Below are positions 25,638 through 32,163 of a stretch of DNA of 54,778 nucleotides, in pieces (position 1 is the first letter of the stretch; each line of letters begins with the position of its first letter). Source of the DNA: Microcystis viridis FACHB-1342 (lineage in GTDB: Bacteria > Cyanobacteriota > Cyanobacteriia > Cyanobacteriales > Microcystaceae); contig NZ_JACJSV010000029.1 in NCBI RefSeq assembly GCF_014698335.1, positions 1 to 54,778 on the forward strand, read 5' to 3'. The position numbers and the translations under genes were made by a program. The notes beneath the pieces were generated by a model. It saw only the letters and a program-made list of their open reading frames with translations. It was not told where the DNA came from and searched no databases.

Positions 25638-27374
25638 GTGTCAGCCCTTCTACCCGTCCCCGTTACCCTAGAGTTAAACCCAGCAATGCCGGCCCTTCAA
25701 GTCGCCAAAAATAGCTATCGTTGGAATCAAGAAAACTATTCCATCAATCGTCGTCGTCTAGATATTTGGCGATTCGTTCTGACTGTACTTTATCAATTCT
25801 GGCTCAACGGTAAAAAATGGAGCTATAACGGCAGCTATAGCGAGGAAAAACTCGCCAGCAGACGCAGAAAACAAGCCGCTTGGATTCGGGAAACCATGCT
25901 AGAATTGGGACCGACTTTTATTAAAGTCGGTCAACTGTTCTCCACCCGGGCCGATCTTTTTCCCCTCGAATATGTGGAAGAACTCTCGAAACTACAGGAT
26001 CAGGTTCCCGCATTTACCTACGAACAGGCCAGCAAAATTATCGAGGTATCCCTCGGTAAACCCCTCAATCAACTCTTTAAAAGCTTTGATCCTATTCCCC
26101 TGGCAGCCGCTAGTTTAGGGCAAGTTCACCGGGCCCAACTGAAGAGCGGGGAAGATGTGGTGGTCAAAGTCCAACGGCCCGGATTAAAAAAATTATTTAG
26201 TATCGATCTGACCATCCTAAAAAAAATCGCCCAATACTTCCAAAATCATCCCAAATGGGGTAAAGGTCGCGATTGGACGGGTATTTATGAAGAATGCTGT
26301 AAAATCCTCTGGGAAGAAACCGATTATCTCAATGAAGGTCGTAACGCTGACACTTTTCGCCGTAATTTTCGCGGGGAAGATTGGGTGAAAGTACCGAAAG
26401 TCTATTGGCGCTACACCGCTCCCCGGGTTTTAACCCTAGAATACCTCCCCGGCATCAAAATCAGTCATTATGAAGCCCTAGAAGCGGCCGGACTCGATCG
26501 CAAATTGTTGGCTAAACTAGGGGCAAAAGCCTATCTAATTCAACTACTCAATAACGGCTTTTTTCACGCAGATCCTCACCCTGGCAATATTGCCGTTGAT
26601 AGTGATGGCTCCCTAATTTTCTACGATTTCGGCATGATGGGACAAATTAAAACCAACGTGCGCGAAAAATTAATGCAGACTCTCTTGGGAATTGCCCAAA
26701 AAGATGCCGATCGCGTGGTCACTTCTCTGGTGGATTTAGGAGCATTAACTGCTAATGGTGATATGGGAGCAGTGCGGCGATCGATCCAGTATATGCTCGA
26801 TAACTTCATGGATAAACCCTTTGAGGAGCAATCCGTGGCCTCTATCAGCGATGATCTCTATGAAATCGCCTACGATCAGCCTTTTCGCTTTCCCGCTACC
26901 TTTACCTTCGTCATGCGAGCATTTTCTACCCTAGAAGGGGTAGGCAAAGGACTCGATCCCGAATTTAACTTTATGGAAGTGGCCCAACCTTTTGCCCTGC
27001 AATTAGTAAATGATATGACAGGAAATAATGGCAGTAATATCCTCGATGAGTTAGGACGACAAGCAGCCCAAGTGAGCAGCACCGCCCTGAGTTTACCCCG
27101 ACGCATCGATGATACGATCGAAAAATTAGAACGGGGTGATATCCGTGTCCGGGTACGTTCCAGCGAATCCGATCGACTTTTGCGGCGATTGGGTATGATT
27201 CAAATGGGAACTAACTACACTTTACTGATCAGTGCTTTGCTGATCTCAGCGACGCTTCTATTCGTCAGTGGTTTTGGTTGGTTAACTCTAATACCGATGG
27301 CGATTTCCCTGCTGCCGGGGATAGCTCTTGTGAGACTTTGGCGAAAAATTGAACGTCAGGATCGTATGATGTAA
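25638..27374 (+). CDS. ABC1/UbiB-family atypical protein kinase
   Basis: A 578-residue protein starting at a GTG. The ABC1 domain shows the Ala-rich loop AAASLGQVHRAQ, the lysine in VVKVQRPG, the catalytic DPHPGN and the YDFGMMG metal motif. Two C-terminal membrane helices follow (about 525-568). Members regulate prenylquinone metabolism; cyanobacterial forms relate to plastoglobule ABC1K proteins. The next gene is a PP2C phosphatase in the same direction, 23-45 bases away depending on the start. Confidence 0.92.
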   Translation: MSALLPVPVTLELNPAMPALQVAKNSYRWNQENYSINRRRLDIWRFVLTVLYQFWLNGKKWSYNGSYSEEKLASRRRKQAAWIRETMLELGPTFIKVGQLFSTRADLFPLEYVEELSKLQDQVPAFTYEQASKIIEVSLGKPLNQLFKSFDPIPLAAASLGQVHRAQLKSGEDVVVKVQRPGLKKLFSIDLTILKKIAQYFQNHPKWGKGRDWTGIYEECCKILWEETDYLNEGRNADTFRRNFRGEDWVKVPKVYWRYTAPRVLTLEYLPGIKISHYEALEAAGLDRKLLAKLGAKAYLIQLLNNGFFHADPHPGNIAVDSDGSLIFYDFGMMGQIKTNVREKLMQTLLGIAQKDADRVVTSLVDLGALTANGDMGAVRRSIQYMLDNFMDKPFEEQSVASISDDLYEIAYDQPFRFPATFTFVMRAFSTLEGVGKGLDPEFNFMEVAQPFALQLVNDMTGNNGSNILDELGRQAAQVSSTALSLPRRIDDTIEKLERGDIRVRVRSSESDRLLRRLGMIQMGTNYTLLISALLISATLLFVSGFGWLTLIPMAISLLPGIALVRLWRKIERQDRMM

Positions 27375-27418
27375 TTGATTGCGGGATAATAAATATTGTG
27401 TTAGCACCAAAAATTTCC

Positions 27419-28144
27419 ATGAACAATCTTTCTTTTGGAGGAATGACTGATCCAGGTGTAGTGCGATCGGTTAATCAGGATAGTTATTATATTGACCCCG
27501 AGCAGCGCTTTTTTATCGTTGCTGATGGTATGGGAGGTCATGCGGGGGGCCAGGAAGCTAGTCAAATCGCCACTGAAACTATCCAAGCTCATCTAGAAGA
27601 ACACTGGAATTCGCCCCTGACTGCTGGAGAATTGCTACAGGAGGCAATTACCGTCGCTAACGAGAAGATTATTGAAGATCAACTGAAAAATCCCGAAAGA
27701 CAGGACATGGGGACAACTCTAGTCATGGCTATCGTCCGAGATGATGGCTCTTGGTACACCCATATTGGTGATTCCCGTCTCTATCGCTTTCGTGAGCAAA
27801 AATTAGAACAGGTGACGGAGGATCATACTTGGATAGCTAGGGCGATCAAAATGGGTGATCTGTCCAAAGAAGAGGCGAAAAACCACCCTTGGCGACATAT
27901 TTTATTTCAATGTCTTGGTCGTCGCGATTTGCCCCCAGTGACGGTATCTCCCCTCGATCTGCAATCCGGTGATAGTTTAATTCTCTGTAGTGATGGTTTG
28001 ACGGAAGAACTGTCCGACCAGGAAATTAGCGATTATTTGCAAACTGGTGCTGATTGTCAGGAAATTGTCAAGAATTTAGTGGCAGCGGCCAAAGAAGCCG
28101 GCGGTTCTGATAATATCACCGTGGTCATGGTAACGCAGAATTGA
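27419..28144 (+). CDS. PP2C-family (PPM) protein serine/threonine phosphatase
   Basis: 241 residues from the ATG at 27419, or 248 from a GTG at 27398. The metal-binding motifs of PPM phosphatases are in order: GVVRSVNQDSYY, VADGMGGHAGG, MGTTLV, IGDSRLYR, LCSDGLTEEL and GGSDNITVV. It has no additional domain, like Stp/PrpC-type bacterial enzymes. It follows the ABC1 kinase, so the two may act on common targets (inference from position). Confidence 0.94.
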   Translation: MNNLSFGGMTDPGVVRSVNQDSYYIDPEQRFFIVADGMGGHAGGQEASQIATETIQAHLEEHWNSPLTAGELLQEAITVANEKIIEDQLKNPERQDMGTTLVMAIVRDDGSWYTHIGDSRLYRFREQKLEQVTEDHTWIARAIKMGDLSKEEAKNHPWRHILFQCLGRRDLPPVTVSPLDLQSGDSLILCSDGLTEELSDQEISDYLQTGADCQEIVKNLVAAAKEAGGSDNITVVMVTQN

Positions 28145-28181
28145 GAGGAAATAGCGATCGCTGATCGCTAAACTTGCACTT

Positions 28182-29555
28182 CTACTCGATCGCTCCTGCT
28201 TGTTGTAATAAAGAAACGATCGCCTGATGGTGATTAAATTTAGCTAACATTAAAGCAGTCATTCCCCCTTGATTTTTCTGATTTAAGTTCACCTTTCCCC
28301 CGTCTAACAAAACTTTAACCGTGTCGAGACAACCGTGATAACTGGCCCACATTAACGGGGAAGCACCGCTAAAATCGAGTTTATTGACATCAGCGCCGAT
28401 ATCGATTAACCAGCGCACCAATTGACTATTATTGCCCTCACAAGCTTTCATGAGGACGGTTTTGCCATCGGGATAAACGGCGTTGGCATTGGCCCCGTAG
28501 TCGAGGAGATAACGGCAGATTTTCGTAAATTGGCGCTGTAGAGCCAAAGTTAATGGTGTTTCTCCCTGCTGAGTTAGGTTAGGCTCCGCTCCCTGTTTTA
28601 ACAATTCTAAAACGATCGCTTCGTATCCCTGCACTGTGGCGATGAGCAAGGGTGTATCCCCAAAATGGTTGCGGTGATTGACAAAAGCACCGGCTTGTAG
28701 TAGGGCCTGAACGATCTCTAAATGTCCTTCGATCGTGGCTAAATGCAGGGCCGTTTCTCCGGCCTGATTTTGATTGTCAACACTGGCCCCCTGAGCGAGT
28801 AAAAGTCGGACAATATCGAAATATCCCTCAGCAGCGGCGAGCATCAGGGCAGTTTCTCCCTCCTCCGTGCTGATATTCGGATTTGCTCCCGCTTGCAGTA
28901 AAGTTTGCACGCTGCCGAGATTTCCCCTCTCTACAGCCAAAATGAGGGGAGTTTCCCCGGATAAAGTGGGAGCATCGAGGGGCATACCACGGTTAATAAA
29001 CAATTGGAGGATTTCTGGACGATTAGCGTTGAGAGCCTCTAACCAAGCTTCTTGACGGATTTCTTCATCTACACCACTATCGAGCAGTAAACCGACAATT
29101 GCATCGTAATTTTGGCTAATTGCTACAGATAAAGCCGTATCTCCATCCCGATCGCGCATATTGACCCGAGCGCCGGCGGTTAATAACTGTTCTGCGATCG
29201 CTGTATAACCCTTATAAGTGGCGATCATTAGTGCTGGTGTACCATCTTGATTAACCTGATTGACATTAGCACCGGCGGCGATTAATTGAGCGAGGATTTC
29301 ACTGTGATTGAGGGCAGCCGCTAACATGAGAGGGCTTAAACCTTGAGGTTGTTTACTTTTGTTGATATCTGCCCCAAATTCTCGCAAAATTGCCACAATT
29401 TCCCGATGACCCCCCTGCACGGCATAGATTAAAGCCGTCGTATTTTGGCCATCGGTGGCGTTGACATTTGCCCCCTGACTCAGTAAAGCTTGAACCCGCG
29501 CCAGATTGCCCTGACGTGCCGCTTGTATTAACAAGATATCCCAATTAGAAGCCAT
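28182..29555 (-). CDS. Ankyrin-repeat protein
   Basis: 457 residues made almost wholly of about 13 ankyrin repeats of 33 residues (for example GETALHLATIEGHLEIVQAL and DGDTALSVAISQNYDAIVGL). No signal peptide and no enzymatic domain, so probably a cytosolic protein-binding scaffold. The ATG at 29555 is followed by the first repeat (ILLIQAARQGNLARVQALL). The partner is unknown. Confidence 0.93.
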   Translation of the reverse strand: MASNWDILLIQAARQGNLARVQALLSQGANVNATDGQNTTALIYAVQGGHREIVAILREFGADINKSKQPQGLSPLMLAAALNHSEILAQLIAAGANVNQVNQDGTPALMIATYKGYTAIAEQLLTAGARVNMRDRDGDTALSVAISQNYDAIVGLLLDSGVDEEIRQEAWLEALNANRPEILQLFINRGMPLDAPTLSGETPLILAVERGNLGSVQTLLQAGANPNISTEEGETALMLAAAEGYFDIVRLLLAQGASVDNQNQAGETALHLATIEGHLEIVQALLQAGAFVNHRNHFGDTPLLIATVQGYEAIVLELLKQGAEPNLTQQGETPLTLALQRQFTKICRYLLDYGANANAVYPDGKTVLMKACEGNNSQLVRWLIDIGADVNKLDFSGASPLMWASYHGCLDTVKVLLDGGKVNLNQKNQGGMTALMLAKFNHHQAIVSLLQQAGAIE

Positions 29556-29590
29556 TAACAGTGACCGATCGGCAGAAAGTATTTTTTCTA

Positions 29591-29660
29591 TTATCGATCG
29601 TTATAGGCGGGTAAACGGACAGAAAAGCTACTACCCCGTTCTAATTCTGAGGTAAGGTAA
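29591..29660 (-). pseudogene. Possible histidine-kinase C-terminal remnant
   Basis: On the minus strand the frame TSELERGSSFSVRLPAYNDR ends in TAA at 29591. It has the ...SELG.GS.F.V.LP pattern of the end of HATPase_c domains. The rest of a kinase is absent, and the remnant ends close to the miniature element at 29682. Too short for firm assignment. Confidence 0.35.
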
Positions 29661-29681
29661 TTCTACTAGCTGTGGTACTTA

Positions 29682-29907
29682 GGGTTTGCTGAAAAAGTTT
29701 TTCCTGGGGGTAGGAGTCAGGAGTCAGGAGTCAGTAGCCGGTCGTTTCAGGCTTTGTTGCCCTTGTTTTTTGTACCAATTGATGTACTACAAGAAGGATA
29801 ATGCAAGGTTTTTGAAAGTCCCAATCCTATTTTCGCAGCATGAACATCGGATTTTAACAGGTCAAAAGCCTTATTTTAAAAGGGTTTTACCATTATTCAG
29901 TAAGCCC
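29682..29907. mobile_element. Miniature inverted-repeat element, family A, complete copy with 6-bp target duplication
   Basis: 226 bp bounded by GGGTTTGCTGAA and TTCAGTAAGCCC (imperfect inverted repeats, 10 of 12) and flanked on both sides by TACTTA. The interior from about 29744 is shared with 7070-7235, and the left end with 12440 and 20936. No transposase is encoded; a short plus-strand frame inside (MYYKKDNARFLKVPILFS) may be a relic of a parent IS. Confidence 0.75.
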
Positions 29908-29958
29908 TACTTAAGTGTTCTGATAATTAGAATAGCGATCGTAATATATTCGATATGC

Positions 29959-29964
29959 TATAAT
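29959..29964 (+). promoter_or_regulatory. Extended -10 promoter element of glk
   Basis: TGCTATAAT: a consensus TATAAT with an upstream TGn extension, 30 bases before the glk start. AGGAG at 29981-29985 is the ribosome-binding site. No clear -35 is needed with an extended -10. Confidence 0.6.
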
Positions 29965-29993
29965 CTTGAGCAGTTTCGTTAGGAGTTAAATCC

Positions 29994-30962
29994 ATGCTAG
30001 TTTTAGCCGGTGATATTGGTGGCACTAACACCAGGTTGTGTTTGGTAGAAACGGACGGAAAAAATGAATCAACCCTCCGGGAAGAAATTTATCCGAGCGG
30101 CAATGAGGGTTTAGTTCCTTTAGTGCGACAATTCCTGGGTGATGAGTCTAATGTTTATAAGGCTTGTTTTGCCTTGGCTGGCCCTGTTCTGAACAACAAA
30201 TGTAAAATCACTAATTTACCTTGGCCAGAATTAGATGCGGCCCGGTTACAAGAAGAATTGAACATTGCTAAAGTGAGTCTTATTAATGATTTTGTAGCAA
30301 TTGGCTACAATATTGTCTTAGAAAAAAATAAATCTTTAGTTACTTTACAGGAAGGTGAATTTTTGCCTGATGCGCCGATCGCTATTATTGGGGCGGGTAC
30401 GGGTCTGGGAAAGGCGTTTGCAGTTCCTGAAGGTGATAGCTATCGAGTGTTTCCAACGGAAGGAGGCCACGAAAGTTTTGCTCCTGATAATTTGTTAGCT
30501 CAGGAGTTATTAGCATATCTTCGGGCCGACGGCAAGGTTGATGTGGAACGGGTGGTTTCTGGCCCAGGAATTGTTGATATTTTTCGTTTTTTGCAGGATC
30601 GCAAGTTTGCTTCTGAAGATGCGGGTGATTTTTTAAGTCAACCTGATCCTGGGGCGGCGATCGCTAAAGGAGCAGCAGCAGGTCATTTTCTTTGTCAGCA
30701 AACAATGGCAATTTTTGTGGAAGCTTTTGGGGCCGCCGCAGGGGATATGGCGGTGAGTTTTTTACCGTTTGGCGGTTTATATATTGCGGGGGGAATTGCA
30801 GCCCAAAATATTGAATTGATGCAAAATGGCAGTTTTATTAAGGCATTTACAGATAAGGCACGGGTTAATCCTGTTTTGCTAGAAAAAGTTCCTGTCCATA
30901 TTGTCTTAAATACCCTAGAGGGATTAAGAGGTGCAGTAAAATACGCTGCTACAAAAATGTAG
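29994..30962 (+). CDS. glk: Glucokinase
   Basis: A 322-residue hexokinase/ROK-fold enzyme that phosphorylates glucose with ATP. Phosphate-1 motif GDIGGTNTR (6-14), catalytic Asp99 in LINDFVAIGY, phosphate-2 motif GAGTGLGKA (133-141), sugar-binding EGGH (156-159) and Glu185, and the adenosine motif GGLYIAGGIA are all intact. It has its own promoter and terminator. It converges on a degenerate paralogue at 31010-32107, with only 47 bases between stop codons. Confidence 0.95.
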   Translation: MLVLAGDIGGTNTRLCLVETDGKNESTLREEIYPSGNEGLVPLVRQFLGDESNVYKACFALAGPVLNNKCKITNLPWPELDAARLQEELNIAKVSLINDFVAIGYNIVLEKNKSLVTLQEGEFLPDAPIAIIGAGTGLGKAFAVPEGDSYRVFPTEGGHESFAPDNLLAQELLAYLRADGKVDVERVVSGPGIVDIFRFLQDRKFASEDAGDFLSQPDPGAAIAKGAAAGHFLCQQTMAIFVEAFGAAAGDMAVSFLPFGGLYIAGGIAAQNIELMQNGSFIKAFTDKARVNPVLLEKVPVHIVLNTLEGLRGAVKYAATKM

Positions 30963-31003
30963 AAGCATAGGATAGACAATTCTAGAAGTTGTCTTGATTG
31001 TGA

Positions 31004-31023
31004 GGGTATTCAATGCCCTTTTT
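31004..31023 (+). terminator. Terminator of glk, overlapping the 3' end of the convergent gene
   Basis: GGGTAT / ATGCCC around a TCA loop, followed by TTTTT. Bases 31010-31012 are also the stop codon of the opposite gene, so the terminator is shared with coding sequence. Confidence 0.6.
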
Positions 31024-32107
31024 GTTGATTTGCCCTCATAATTGCAAATCTACCATTAGTTACAAAACCCGCCTCAATAGCGTGTCGAGCTGCCCCCCAC
31101 ATGACAATGCTGTGATCTTGAAAAACTTTAACGGAAATGCCTTCGTTATAAGCTTTGAAATTTCCCTCTTTATCAATAAAGGCATTGATAAATTTGCCTT
31201 CTTTCAAGATTTCAATGGGAATATCAATACCGCCAATATAAACTCCGCCACTGGCTTTATAGGTAAGAGCCAAATTCCCTGCTTGCGCTCCCCAAATAGA
31301 GATAAAAAAATCCAAAACTTCTTTACATAATGGATTCCCTTCCTGGGCAGCTTGAATGATAGCATCAGCATCATTGATATTTGGCTGATTTTCCCATTCA
31401 GAAAGACTTTGAAAAAAATGATAAATTCTGGTTAAACCAGGAGCAGAAAGAACATACTCATAACTAACGGGACTATTATCCCCCTGCTCTTGTTTCAGTT
31501 CTTTCAGAAATTGTAAAAGTTCCCAATCTTTATCTATTCTAGCACCGAAGTCCGCATGACCACCTTCCGAGGAGATTGGTTTTAACCCTTTTTTTTCATC
31601 ATGGCTATACCATAATGCTTGACCTAAACCTCCACTCACTAGCATTAATACTCGGCGATCTTCAGGATTTGGGTGAGATTTACCAGGATAAAGTTCTTTT
31701 AGCTGCTCTTCTCCATTTCCCAAAAAAATACCATAGCCAATTGCTTCCATATCATTGATAAAAGAGACAGGAACATTGTTATAGGGAAGTTTTTGTCTGA
31801 AGTCATGCTCTGTAAAAGTTGCTTTAAATTCCTTGCGATCAACTCTAGCCTCGCCATGATCAACAGGTCCTGCTATACCAAAACAAGCACCATAAATATC
31901 TTCATTATCACTATATTGCCCATAATAATATTGCTCTAAAAATGTCTCTATCATGTTTTCCAAGCCTTGAGCATAATCCTTAGTTGTATAAGTTTCATGG
32001 GCAATTAAGGCATCCAGCATCACTTTTTTTTGAGAGTCATCTTTTTTGTGAGTAAAAAGACCGAATTCGCTTTTATCACCTGCAATTTTGCCAGCGAGAA
32101 TGACCAT
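31010..32107 (-). CDS. Glucokinase-like pseudokinase, candidate sugar sensor of the conflict operon
   Basis: 365 residues from the ATG at 32107, chosen because AAAGGAG lies just upstream and the protein then aligns with Glk from its first residue (MVILAGKIAG versus MLVLAGDIGG). The fold is conserved throughout, as are the catalytic Asp119 (FINDMEAIGYG), sugar-binding EGGH (181-184) and Glu217 (YEYVLSAPG). But phosphate-1 GDIGGTNTR has become GKIAGDKSE, so the key Asp is Lys, and GAGTGLG has become VSGGLG. The protein could bind glucose but probably not hydrolyse ATP (inference). It is the last gene of a four-gene operon with two AAA-like NTPases, 56 bases behind the large one. Confidence 0.85.
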   Translation of the reverse strand: MVILAGKIAGDKSEFGLFTHKKDDSQKKVMLDALIAHETYTTKDYAQGLENMIETFLEQYYYGQYSDNEDIYGACFGIAGPVDHGEARVDRKEFKATFTEHDFRQKLPYNNVPVSFINDMEAIGYGIFLGNGEEQLKELYPGKSHPNPEDRRVLMLVSGGLGQALWYSHDEKKGLKPISSEGGHADFGARIDKDWELLQFLKELKQEQGDNSPVSYEYVLSAPGLTRIYHFFQSLSEWENQPNINDADAIIQAAQEGNPLCKEVLDFFISIWGAQAGNLALTYKASGGVYIGGIDIPIEILKEGKFINAFIDKEGNFKAYNEGISVKVFQDHSIVMWGAARHAIEAGFVTNGRFAIMRANQQKGH

Positions 32108-32163
32108 AAAATTGACTCCTTTATAGTAAATATATCTAAATGAAAACAGCAACCAAAAAAAGA

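Noticed and set aside
29686-29982. 98-codon frame at the family A element
   Set aside because: It spans element ends and target duplications. An inner part may be a relic of a transposase, but there is no support for a gene.
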